A stretch of DNA of 64,000 nucleotides from Lepagella muris. Lineage in GTDB: Bacteria; Bacteroidota; Bacteroidia; Bacteroidales; Muribaculaceae. The notes beneath the pieces were generated by a model that was given only the letters and a program-made list of their open reading frames with translations, was not told where the DNA came from and did not search any database. The DNA lies in NCBI RefSeq assembly GCF_004793975.1, contig NZ_SRYB01000017.1, positions 41,095-105,094 of the forward strand, read 5' to 3'. Positions 36,566 through 44,058 of the stretch are shown here, one piece after another; the stretch's first letter is position 1, and each line of letters starts with the position of its first letter. Position numbers and translations under genes: made by a program.

Positions 36566-37177
36566 ATGGAAACAAATGAAGCACGCCCTTGGTTTCTCAA
36601 GCGCTGGATTGTAAATCCACTCACAACAATCGACAGTAAAATTTTCGACAAACACGTCACAGGACCCTATCTCTCTTCCGGACTGGTTGTCTACTCAGCC
36701 ACAATCACGTTTATCGTGGTGATGGGTATTGCTTTGATAAGCACTATCTGGGCGAAAAAAAGCACACAAGAGACAGTCCTCGGCATAGGTCTGTCCATTG
36801 TTGCACTCTACAACATTTATTGTATCGTGCAGCTTCTGCGCCAGAACTTCACCGTAATGACTGCCACAAATGTAAGGGTCTGGCGCACGCTGTATGTGCT
36901 CTTCCTGGTGGGAGCAGGAACCATAGTCGCCATTATGCTCACCAATATTGTGGTATTTGTCTTAGTGGGAGGGTTGATATTGTGGGTCGTATTCCAATTC
37001 ATAAGTCCCGGATCTGGAAGTTCAGCTAAAAAGGATACGTTTGGACGAAAGACTTACAAGCTTCCCAATGGAGTGACCGTCACAGAAGAGACAGGCATAC
37101 TCGGCGAAAAATCATGGCATGGAAGCGATGGTTGCAACTACGAACTCAAAGGCGACGGCAGATTCTATAAAATATAA
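36566..37177 (+). CDS. Hypothetical four-helix inner-membrane protein, last gene of the tubulin-like operon
   Basis: A 203-residue protein without a signal peptide, which I cannot place in a family. Four hydrophobic helices are visible: about residues 37-59 (LVVYSATITFIVVMGIALIS), 71-91, 108-128 (LYVLFLVGAGTIVAIMLTN) and 130-148 (VVFVLVGGLILWVVFQF). A ~50-residue soluble C-terminus contains FGRKTYKLPNGVTVTEETG and a Gly-rich end (SWHGSDGCNYELKGDGRFYKI). It lies 79 bp after the PEGA pair. Codon use is slightly more GC-rich than in the previous genes, so membership in the operon is likely but less secure. Confidence 0.7.
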   Translation: METNEARPWFLKRWIVNPLTTIDSKIFDKHVTGPYLSSGLVVYSATITFIVVMGIALISTIWAKKSTQETVLGIGLSIVALYNIYCIVQLLRQNFTVMTATNVRVWRTLYVLFLVGAGTIVAIMLTNIVVFVLVGGLILWVVFQFISPGSGSSAKKDTFGRKTYKLPNGVTVTEETGILGEKSWHGSDGCNYELKGDGRFYKI

Positions 37178-37338
37178 TCCTTAGGAATCTTATTCAATAA
37201 ACGACAACTGACAATTGACATTAAATTGGTCACATCGTGGAAGATACCGATGGAAATGACCTGTTTGAAGAATATACTTTGCATCTGGCAGAGGAAAGGC
37301 AAAAAACTAATGATAAAGAGACGTTATGTCTTTGTTCT

Positions 37339-37413
37339 GCTACGTTCTAAGTCTATGTGGAAAGTGGTCGCTCCAAGCCGGGGCGACCACTTTCGTTGTG
37401 TTGTATAGGGTGA
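37339..37413 (+). repeat. 75-bp terminator-bearing repeat, copy 2
   Basis: Same length as, and nearly identical to, 25795-25869. Changes between the copies fall in the loop or convert G-U to G-C in the stem. It separates the tubulin-like operon from the convergent gene at 37474. Between 37178 and 37339 there is an open stretch without ATG (DTDGNDLFEEYTLHLAEE, 37242-37295) that might be a remnant of a lost coding end; I do not call it a gene. Confidence 0.75.
37360..37394 (+). terminator. Strong hairpin between convergent genes
   Basis: GAAAGTGGTCGCTCC (37360-37374) pairs with GGGGCGACCACTTTC (37380-37394): 15 bp with one G-U pair, 5-nt loop. It can serve the tubulin-like operon on the plus strand and possibly the minus-strand gene as well. 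Confidence 0.75.
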
Positions 37414-37473
37414 TGACTGTGTCTTTTTCAGATTGCTGATTATATCCGATTCGGAGTGATGTAGGTATCGGAT

Positions 37474-38442
37474 TTAGAGCATGACTTTGCGTACTGTGCC
37501 GTCGGCATCGCGTACTATGTTGAGTCCTTTTGTGGGTCCCTGACGGCGTACTCCCTGAAGATCGTACCATACTTGAGAGCCGTTCTCGTTGTCAATGGTT
37601 ATGTCATTTACTCCGGAAGTGGTACCCCATTTGAAGTTGGCGGTCTCTTTTTCATCATCACACGTCATTATCAGGCTTTCTACGTATCCGTCAGAGGTGA
37701 ATGTCCATTGGAAATTTACCGTGTCTTCTTCGTCCTTGCAAGAGTTGGGGAGATAACGTGCCGGTTTTCCGAGTACCCCTGCCATGTATGCCACATCCAT
37801 CTCGTCAAGATCTGCATTATACAAGCCGTCGAATAGCATGAGTCCGCATGTATTTTCCAACATGTCGTTATATGTGAATGTGGAAACTGAGGTCTCGGTG
37901 GTGTTATCTTCCAGATCGTTTTCTACGGAAGTGACACTGATTACGGCTCCATCCTTATATTCTAATGTGATGGTTGAATTGGAGTCATCCTGACTGCGTT
38001 TCACCTCTGTCAGATGACCCTCTTTGTCGTATGCGAACGACCAGTCTTCTGTCTCGGTCTCATACGTATCCTTGCTTATTGAATAGGCAGATACGGCTAC
38101 GCCATTCTCTATCTTGATGTAGATCATTATTTCGTCATCCTCATCTATTTCAGATATTGTCATGTCGTATGTGCGACCGTCGATAGTACCGCCTGTGTAG
38201 CCAAATTCTATACGTTCTGTATAAAAATTTCCATAGTTATTATCTACAGAGATGAGTTGACGGGCATCATTATAGTTGAGCACGGAATTTGCACTTGATC
38301 CATAACCTTCATCCATTGTGATTCCCGTCACAAATTTACCGGGAAAAGAGTTGCCCACATTCACCTGCGATCCATTCTGCTGGGCTGATGCCAATCCGAA
38401 TCCGGCGCCCATAATAGCTACTAAAGTAAAGATTTTCTGCAT
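37474..38442 (-). CDS. Hypothetical secreted protein (DUF4595-like) with T9SS-like C-terminus
   Basis: A 322-residue protein starting with a signal peptide (MQKIFTLVAIMGAGFGLASAQQ). The body is a series of short beta units of the form YDKEGHLTEVKRSQDD, LEYKDGAVISVTS and FTYNDM, similar to the repeated strands of DUF4595-type Bacteroidetes proteins. The C-terminus (VNDITIDNENGSQVWYDLQG... GLNIVRDADGTVRKVML) resembles type IX sorting domains, with a final Gly-hydrophobic-Val strand. It is the only minus-strand gene of the accessory block. Its promoter candidate is at 38531-38562. The function is unknown. Confidence 0.75.
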   Translation of the reverse strand: MQKIFTLVAIMGAGFGLASAQQNGSQVNVGNSFPGKFVTGITMDEGYGSSANSVLNYNDARQLISVDNNYGNFYTERIEFGYTGGTIDGRTYDMTISEIDEDDEIMIYIKIENGVAVSAYSISKDTYETETEDWSFAYDKEGHLTEVKRSQDDSNSTITLEYKDGAVISVTSVENDLEDNTTETSVSTFTYNDMLENTCGLMLFDGLYNADLDEMDVAYMAGVLGKPARYLPNSCKDEEDTVNFQWTFTSDGYVESLIMTCDDEKETANFKWGTTSGVNDITIDNENGSQVWYDLQGVRRQGPTKGLNIVRDADGTVRKVML

Positions 38443-38530
38443 AAATAATGGTTTTATATTATGATGTGAAAAGTTGAAGCTATCTAAACTTCAATGTTTG
38501 CAAAATCTATCAATGTCTTAATAATTGTTG

Positions 38531-38562
38531 CAAATTTACTATTTTTAATTCTCTATGTCAAG
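38531..38562 (-). promoter_or_regulatory. Promoter of the DUF4595-like gene
   Basis: On the minus strand, TAAATTTG (plus-strand CAAATTTA, 38531-38538) has a 20-nt spacer to CTTG (plus-strand CAAG, 38559-38562). It is one base off the TTTG consensus and about 90 bp before the start codon. Confidence 0.5.
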
Positions 38563-38657
38563 ATTTTTTCAGATATTTTATTCGTTCAGCTTCTATTTTG
38601 CTTTACGGCTTTACTGCATTTAAGCTATATTGTCATTTATGAAATGGTTACAGATTC

Positions 38658-38700
38658 ATTTTTTGAGAGATATGGTCTTAGACTTCATATCTCAAAAAAT
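38658..38700. repeat. Long hairpin upstream of the Septu-like pair
   Basis: ATTTTTTGAG (38658-38667) pairs perfectly with CTCAAAAAAT (38691-38700), and ATATG/CATAT extends the stem after a 2-nt bulge. It lies in the 38443-38770 gap, 24 bp before the promoter of the ATPase gene. No T-run follows on either strand. The rest of the gap shows only the two promoters. Confidence 0.55.
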
Positions 38701-38723
38701 CACCTAACTTTTATATGGAAAAG

Positions 38724-38754
38724 TTGGATATATTTGAGGCTTTTAATAAATTTG
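38724..38754 (+). promoter_or_regulatory. Promoter of the Septu-like pair
   Basis: TTG at 38724-38726, a 20-nt spacer and TAAATTTG at 38747-38754. The ATG of the ATPase gene follows 16 bp later, giving a very short leader. Confidence 0.55.
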
Positions 38755-38770
38755 CATAAATTTGTGTGGT

Positions 38771-40096
38771 ATGAAAACTATTTCGCTTTCCGGTTTTAGA
38801 TGTTACGACAAGATTGATATTCAGTTTGCTTCCGGATTTAATCTTATCGTAGGCGATAATGCCTCCGGCAAAACTTCTTTGCTTCGGGCAGCAAGATTTG
38901 CGCTCAGTTCTTTCTTTAGTGGATTCAGCGATGAAAATACATTGTGGCAATCCCCTGACAATGCCGACTTCCGACGTGTGGAAGTCAGTGATTATACCAT
39001 TACAGAAAAACCTATCCAAATTGATTTTTCATTCTATCCGGAACTCTTTCAAGATAGTGAATATTTGCTTGGAGAAAAGTTATATATACGGAAGAATAGT
39101 CCTAAATCACGAAACATACTTGAGGGGATTAAGCCATTGAGAGACTTGGGACGTGGATTGATGAGCAATTTATACACAATTGGAGAGGAAGGGAAAATCT
39201 ACACACGGACAGCTCCACTCCCACTATTTGACTCAATTTCCACAATCTATACCCATACAGCACGACCCGTAAAAGGGAATCGCTTCTTATCTCTAAAGCC
39301 TAAATGCACTTTAGGTTATAATAATGCGCTGACAGGAGGCGGATATGGTGTGCAATGGTGGCAACGTATAAAAATGCTTGCCGAGACACATCAAAGGGTT
39401 TGGGAACTGGAAGGGGTCAAAGAGTCGGTTGTCAATGCACTTGGTCCGGAAGGATGCGATATAATTTCGGAAGTGATTCCGGTAGTGTCATTAAATGAAA
39501 TTTTTGTGGTATACAAGTCCGGGGAGAGGGTAACGTATGATATTCTTCCTGACGGATACTTGCGTCTGCTGGATATCGTCATTAACATTGCCTTCCGTGC
39601 ATTGTTGCTAAATGGAGAGATTTATGGCAAAGACGCACCGCGCCAGACTCATGGTGTGGTGCTTATTGATGAGATAGACATGCATCTTCATCCCTCTTTA
39701 CAGTCAACGGTCATAAAAGCTCTTAAACATGCTTTCCCAAAAATTCAGTTTATTGCTACCACTCATTCTCCGCTTGTAATGAGTGGAGTTGAGAATAACG
39801 ATAGTGATCAAGTTCTTTTTCTAAAACATAATGATGATGGCATTGTGGCTCATACCCTTCCCACATTCGGACGCGATGTTAATTCGATTCTTCAATTGCT
39901 AAACCTCCGCACGAGAAATGCGGAAACTGAATGTGAGCTTCTCAATTTATTTGATCTCATAGAGGCTGGGAGTAATCGGGAAGCTCGCCGGATTCTCGGC
40001 AGAATGCGTGAGAAATACGGGGATTCGCTTCCTGACCTGATTGAGGCAGAGACAATGATTTCAATCAACGAATTGGATGATGAAGAGGATAATTAA
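38771..40096 (+). CDS. AAA/ABC-type ATPase, PtuA-like (Septu-type defence)
   Basis: A 441-residue ATPase of the SMC/ABC-like AAA group (PF13304 type). The start is the ATG at 38771; an in-frame TTG 9 bp upstream is less likely. Walker A is GDNASGKTS at residues 28-36, after SLSGFRCYDKIDI, the typical first strands. Walker B is HGVVLIDEIDMHLHPS at about 295-310, followed by FIATTHSPLVMSGVEN. Its 3' end overlaps an HNH nuclease gene by 20 bp. An ATPase plus HNH pair of this kind is the make-up of Septu (PtuA/PtuB). No reverse transcriptase is nearby, so a retron version is not supported. An anti-phage function is inferred from family and partner. Confidence 0.8.
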   Translation: MKTISLSGFRCYDKIDIQFASGFNLIVGDNASGKTSLLRAARFALSSFFSGFSDENTLWQSPDNADFRRVEVSDYTITEKPIQIDFSFYPELFQDSEYLLGEKLYIRKNSPKSRNILEGIKPLRDLGRGLMSNLYTIGEEGKIYTRTAPLPLFDSISTIYTHTARPVKGNRFLSLKPKCTLGYNNALTGGGYGVQWWQRIKMLAETHQRVWELEGVKESVVNALGPEGCDIISEVIPVVSLNEIFVVYKSGERVTYDILPDGYLRLLDIVINIAFRALLLNGEIYGKDAPRQTHGVVLIDEIDMHLHPSLQSTVIKALKHAFPKIQFIATTHSPLVMSGVENNDSDQVLFLKHNDDGIVAHTLPTFGRDVNSILQLLNLRTRNAETECELLNLFDLIEAGSNREARRILGRMREKYGDSLPDLIEAETMISINELDDEEDN

Positions 40097-40895
40097 GGGA
40101 CAAGAGCCTTCGGAATGGACATATCATCGTCTGCAGCCACAAGCTGATTATGACTCAGCCGATGCAGAATCTAAAGAAGCGTTACGACTATCGTTGCTGC
40201 GCGACCAGGGATTTGTATGCGCCTATTGCGGGCGTAGAATCCCTTGTCGGGATTCAAAAATGGGACAAACAGATTCATACGTGCCTGAAACTTCAAAGAT
40301 AGAGCATATTATTCCACAGAATGCATTTGCAGACACAGACGCCTTAGGACGTATGGATTATCATAATCTTGTGGTATGTTGTCCGGGGTCAGTAAAAAGA
40401 ATCCCGGGAATATCTATTGAAAAGTCAATGCATTGCGATTCTCGTAAGAAAAATCGTATGATACATTTTTCGCCGCTCTCTTCGGATATAGAGAAAACAC
40501 TTAGCTATATCACAAATACAAAAGATCCGCGTGCAGGTGCTATTATCTCATCTGACGAAACAATCATGACGGAAATTGGAGGATGCGGAGACAAGTGCTA
40601 CAATAGCAATGACAATATACTCAACCTGAATCATCCTACATTACGGGAATCACGAATCAGTGTTGTCAAGGGTATTATTCAATCGATGAAAATCAGAGAG
40701 AAAAAGAATAAAGTGACGATAGAATGGTTGGAAAAGATATTGAGACAATATGAAAACAAGACCATTCCATATTCCTATGTGTCTCCACTTGATGGAACAC
40801 AAAAGACATACGAGGCTTATATGGAATTCAGGGGTATCGCAATCTATTATCTGACAAAAAAAATTCGTTCGCTAAGCAAACAGAAATTGTCTTAA
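40077..40895 (+). CDS. HNH endonuclease, PtuB-like (TIGR02646-type)
   Basis: A 272-residue nuclease partner of the preceding ATPase. HNH-type features are C48-x2-C51 (VCAYCGRRIP), KIEHIIPQN with E76-H77 and DYHNLVVCC with N97. This arrangement is typical of the putative HNH endonucleases found with retrons and in Septu systems. The start codon lies inside the ATPase gene (20-bp overlap; ATG also at 40080), so translation is coupled. In Septu the ATPase is thought to control the nuclease, which cuts nucleic acid on infection. Substrate and trigger cannot be read from the sequence. The gene is the last of the accessory block before menB. Confidence 0.82.
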   Translation: MMKRIIKGQEPSEWTYHRLQPQADYDSADAESKEALRLSLLRDQGFVCAYCGRRIPCRDSKMGQTDSYVPETSKIEHIIPQNAFADTDALGRMDYHNLVVCCPGSVKRIPGISIEKSMHCDSRKKNRMIHFSPLSSDIEKTLSYITNTKDPRAGAIISSDETIMTEIGGCGDKCYNSNDNILNLNHPTLRESRISVVKGIIQSMKIREKKNKVTIEWLEKILRQYENKTIPYSYVSPLDGTQKTYEAYMEFRGIAIYYLTKKIRSLSKQKLS

Positions 40896-41023
40896 GACCC
40901 ATCTATAAATAATGCTGTCTTGTTGTGTCGGTTATGTAATTATCTTTGTGGAGGGAAATGTATTGTGATGGATTTTTATTAATTTTGCAGATGAAGTTTT
41001 GGAGACTTCGATAGTTAAAAGAA

Positions 41024-41845
41024 ATGGATATGTATAATTGGAAAAAGATAAAGGACTATACCGATATCCTGTTTGAGGAATTTGAGGGTATTGCGAAGAT
41101 TACGATTAACCGTCCGGAGGTGTATAATGCGTTTCGTCCGCTGACGAATAAGGAGATGCTTGATGCTATGGCTATCTGTAGGGAGCGTCAGGATATACGT
41201 GTGGTGGTGTTGACCGGTGCCGGCGACAAGGCTTTCTGCAGTGGCGGCGACCAGCATGCCAAGGGGCGCGGCGGATATGTGGATGCCGATGGTGTGCCAC
41301 GTCTGAATGTGCTTGAACTTCATCATGCCATACGTTCGCTACCGAAACCGGTCATTGCAATGGTCAACGGATATTCCATCGGCGGCGGCAATGTGCTGAA
41401 CGTGATTTGCGACCTTTCAATCGCTTCCGATAATGCACGTTTCGGTCAGACAGGTCCGAAAGTGGGTAGCTTTGATGCCGGATTCGGTTCCTCCTATCTT
41501 GCGCGTTGCGTAGGGCAGAAGAAGGCTCGCGAGATCTGGTTCCTATGCCGTCAGTACACTGCCGAGGAGGCACTCGATATGGGTATGGTCAACAAGGTAG
41601 TGCCATTTGACAAACTTGAGGATGAGGTTGTAGACTGGTGCCGCACCATCATGATGCGTTCCCCGCTTGCCATCCGTATGATAAAGCGAGGTCTTAATGC
41701 TGAACTCGACGGACAGCGAGGTCTCATGGAATTTGCCGGAGATGCCACCCTGATGTATTATCTGATGGATGAGGCACAGGAGGGTAAGAATGCTTTTCTT
41801 GAGAAGAGAGATCCCGATTTCGAACAATTCCCTAAATTCCCCTGA
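41024..41845 (+). CDS. menB: 1,4-dihydroxy-2-naphthoyl-CoA synthase
   Basis: MenB cyclises o-succinylbenzoyl-CoA to 1,4-dihydroxy-2-naphthoyl-CoA. It is 273 residues of crotonase fold, with the oxyanion-hole segments ITINRPEVYNAFRP, CSGGDQHAKGRGGYV and YSIGGGNVLNVICDLSIAS, and the MenB-type end FLEKRDPDFEQFPKFP. A -7-like box TAATTTTG lies at 40978-40985 without a good -33 partner. It starts the menB-menC-menE group, with menC 2 bp after its stop codon. Confidence 0.95.
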   Translation: MDMYNWKKIKDYTDILFEEFEGIAKITINRPEVYNAFRPLTNKEMLDAMAICRERQDIRVVVLTGAGDKAFCSGGDQHAKGRGGYVDADGVPRLNVLELHHAIRSLPKPVIAMVNGYSIGGGNVLNVICDLSIASDNARFGQTGPKVGSFDAGFGSSYLARCVGQKKAREIWFLCRQYTAEEALDMGMVNKVVPFDKLEDEVVDWCRTIMMRSPLAIRMIKRGLNAELDGQRGLMEFAGDATLMYYLMDEAQEGKNAFLEKRDPDFEQFPKFP

Positions 41846-41847
41846 TC

Positions 41848-42906
41848 ATGCGATTTGCATTCGCACCATATCTGCTGCATTTTAAGGAGCCGGGAGGCAC
41901 GTCGCGCGGCGTCATGACTGAGAAACCTACGTTTCTCGTTAAGATATTCGATGAGCAGGATCCCGAACATTTCGGAATAGGGGAGGCTGCCGTTTTCCCC
42001 GGTCTGTCGCCGGAGGCAAACGGAAATTACGTGTGGAAACTCACGGAACTCCTTGCCAACGTAGCCATAGGCAAGCATACCGATCTGTCGCGCCATTCCT
42101 CCATACAGTTTGGACTTGAGCAGGCACTTCTTGACTACTCCAACGGATGCCGAGGCATATATTACCCATCCACCTTCACAGAGGGGAAGAGTGAGATCGT
42201 GATAAACGGTCTTGTATGGATGGGGGATTTCGACAAGATGATCGAGAGGATAGATGAGAAGGTGAGGGCAGGGTTCCGCTGCATAAAATTGAAAATTGGA
42301 GCCATCGACTGGGCACGAGAGGTGGAGATGATAGAGTATATCCGCCGGCGTTTCAGCCCGTCTGAACTTACCATAAGGGTGGATGCCAACGGTGGTTTCT
42401 CAATGGATAACGCGATCCCCCGTCTTAAACGTCTCGCTGACCTTGGAGTGCATTCCATCGAGCAGCCGATACCTCCGGGCAATATTCAGCTGATGGCATT
42501 CCTTTGCACAATCTCGCCGGTGCCCATCGCTCTTGATGAGGAACTGATAGGAAAGGGCACTTCCGGCGAACGTATGGCGATACTCGATTCGATACGTCCG
42601 GCATATATAATATTGAAGCCGGCACTCTGTGGAGGTTTCAGCGGTGCGGAAGACTGGATTGACCTTGCTCAGAAACGCGGTATAGGTTGGTGGGTGACGT
42701 CGGCATTGGAATCAAATGTGGGTCTTAATGCCATAGCTCAGTGGACGGCATTTATAGGTGCTAAGGGTCCGCAGGGACTGGGTACGGGTGGCGTGTTCTC
42801 GGATAATTTTGTCACTCCGATACGTCTTGAATCCGAACGATTGTCGTTTGATCCGGCAGCGGGCTTTGATTACGCGCAATTCGCGGATCTTAAATGGCAT
42901 TTGTAG
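41848..42906 (+). CDS. menC: o-Succinylbenzoate synthase
   Basis: MenC is an enolase-superfamily dehydratase that converts SHCHC to o-succinylbenzoate. The protein has 352 residues. Family landmarks are the lysine motif CIKLKIGAIDW, the metal-ligand strand IRVDANGGFSMDNA, SIEQPIPPGN and ALDEELIG, and a late TSALESNVGLNAIAQW. It begins 2 bp after menB, so the two are coupled. The gap to menE (about 110 bp) holds a decamer tandem repeat. Confidence 0.92.
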   Translation: MRFAFAPYLLHFKEPGGTSRGVMTEKPTFLVKIFDEQDPEHFGIGEAAVFPGLSPEANGNYVWKLTELLANVAIGKHTDLSRHSSIQFGLEQALLDYSNGCRGIYYPSTFTEGKSEIVINGLVWMGDFDKMIERIDEKVRAGFRCIKLKIGAIDWAREVEMIEYIRRRFSPSELTIRVDANGGFSMDNAIPRLKRLADLGVHSIEQPIPPGNIQLMAFLCTISPVPIALDEELIGKGTSGERMAILDSIRPAYIILKPALCGGFSGAEDWIDLAQKRGIGWWVTSALESNVGLNAIAQWTAFIGAKGPQGLGTGGVFSDNFVTPIRLESERLSFDPAAGFDYAQFADLKWHL

Positions 42907-42940
42907 CTATCGGAGAGTTGGATTTCGTCGTGATATGATT

Positions 42941-42990
42941 TATCATGATGTATCATGTGTTATCATGATGTAACATGATGTATCATGAAG
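42941..42990 (+). repeat. Five-copy 10-bp tandem repeat between menC and menE
   Basis: TATCATGATG, TATCATGTGT, TATCATGATG, TAACATGATG and TATCATGAAG follow each other exactly, 10 bp apart. A degenerate unit TGATATGATT precedes them at 42931. The period is close to one helical turn. Further ATGATG-rich sequence runs into the menE start, where AATGTGCATGATGT occurs twice. Confidence 0.85.
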
Positions 42991-43016
42991 AAAAATGTGC
43001 ATGATGTTAAATCTTA

Positions 43017-43970
43017 ATGTGCATGATGTATTCATTTGAAGACTTTATTAAAGAATGGAAGAATGATGCCGATTATATTGAGGCGCATACTTCCGGGTCG
43101 ACCGGGGAGCCGAAGTGCATTCGGCTCTCCAAGTCTTTTGTGGCAGATAGTGCGCGGCGCACTATCCGCTATTTCTCCATATCTGCCGAGAGTCATATCC
43201 ATTCGTGTGTGGCACCGGATTTTATCGGAGGTAAGATGATGGGGGTGCGTGCGGTGTTGGCAGGCTGCCGTCTGACTTGGGAAATTCCATCCAACCGTCC
43301 TCTTGGCGCATTCAGTCCGCACGACGAGCTTGATCTTGTGGCGATAGTGCCCTCGCAGATGCTTCATATCCTTGACCATGCAGATGAAATGCCGAAAGTC
43401 AGGGCGTATATTATCGGAGGTTCGCCTATCAATGCAGCATTGAGAGGGAGAATTGAACGTTCTGGACTCAATGCCTACGAGACCTACGGCATGACCGAAA
43501 CCGCATCTCACATAGCCCTGCGGCACATTGTCGCAGGTAATGAATGGTTTTCTACCCTTGATGGAATCTCAGTATCCCTTGATGAACGAGGATGCCTTGT
43601 GATAGAATATGCCGGTGGTGAACGTTTTGTGACGAATGATCTCGCCACATTGCAGTCGCCTTACAGCTTCAGGATAGAGGGGCGTTACGACCACGTGATC
43701 ATAACGGGCGGCAAGAAGTTGAATCCGGTGGAGGTTGAGAGGAGATTGTCGTCGTTGATAGATAGTGAGTTTATGGTCACTTCGGTTCCGGATGAGAAAT
43801 GGGGCAACCGTGTTGTACTGCTCATGGAGAGGAGCGATGACATAGAGGATTATGATGAAGGCGTCATGCTGTCGAAGATGAGGGAGGTGTTGCCGCCATG
43901 GCAGATGCCAAAGGAGATACGTATTGTCGAGTCATTACCACGCACACCAAACGGAAAATTGAAACGTTAG
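43017..43970 (+). CDS. menE: o-Succinylbenzoate-CoA ligase (short Bacteroidetes form)
   Basis: MenE activates o-succinylbenzoate with ATP and CoA. The AMP-binding signature is AHTSGSTGEPKCIRLSK near residue 24, followed by ETYGMTETASHIAL, the GRYDHVIITGGKKLNPVEVE hinge and the catalytic lysine region PRTPNGKLKR at the very end. At 317 residues it lacks the ~100-residue N-terminal part of the E. coli enzyme. The frame starts only a few codons before the signature, as seen in other Bacteroidetes. The exact start is uncertain, because ATG codons at 43017, 43023 and 43026 lie in an ATGATG-rich repeat. Confidence 0.9.
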   Translation: MCMMYSFEDFIKEWKNDADYIEAHTSGSTGEPKCIRLSKSFVADSARRTIRYFSISAESHIHSCVAPDFIGGKMMGVRAVLAGCRLTWEIPSNRPLGAFSPHDELDLVAIVPSQMLHILDHADEMPKVRAYIIGGSPINAALRGRIERSGLNAYETYGMTETASHIALRHIVAGNEWFSTLDGISVSLDERGCLVIEYAGGERFVTNDLATLQSPYSFRIEGRYDHVIITGGKKLNPVEVERRLSSLIDSEFMVTSVPDEKWGNRVVLLMERSDDIEDYDEGVMLSKMREVLPPWQMPKEIRIVESLPRTPNGKLKR

Positions 43971-44058
43971 GGGATAGGAAAATTTAATAAATTCCGTATA
44001 AATAAATTATTTCGGCGAAAAAGTATAAAAAAACTTTTTATGTTACAAAAAAATGTTA

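Noticed and set aside
37242..37350. Acidic open stretch DTDGNDLFEEYTLHLAEE after the last gene of the tubulin-like operon
   Set aside because: No start codon in frame and no recognisable family; it may be a remnant of a lost gene end but cannot be supported as a gene.
38443..38770. Retron (RT plus msr/msd) associated with the HNH protein
   Set aside because: HNH proteins of this type occur with retrons, but no reverse transcriptase frame or RT motif exists anywhere in the window.
38494..38799. A 101-residue hydrophobic open frame between the DUF4595-like gene and the ATPase gene
   Set aside because: It covers two promoters and a hairpin and overlaps the start of the ATPase gene. Hydrophobicity follows from T-rich sequence; no ribosome site or family support.
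42931..42990. CRISPR-like array
   Set aside because: The units are 10 bp and directly adjacent without spacers, and no cas gene is present; it is a simple tandem repeat.
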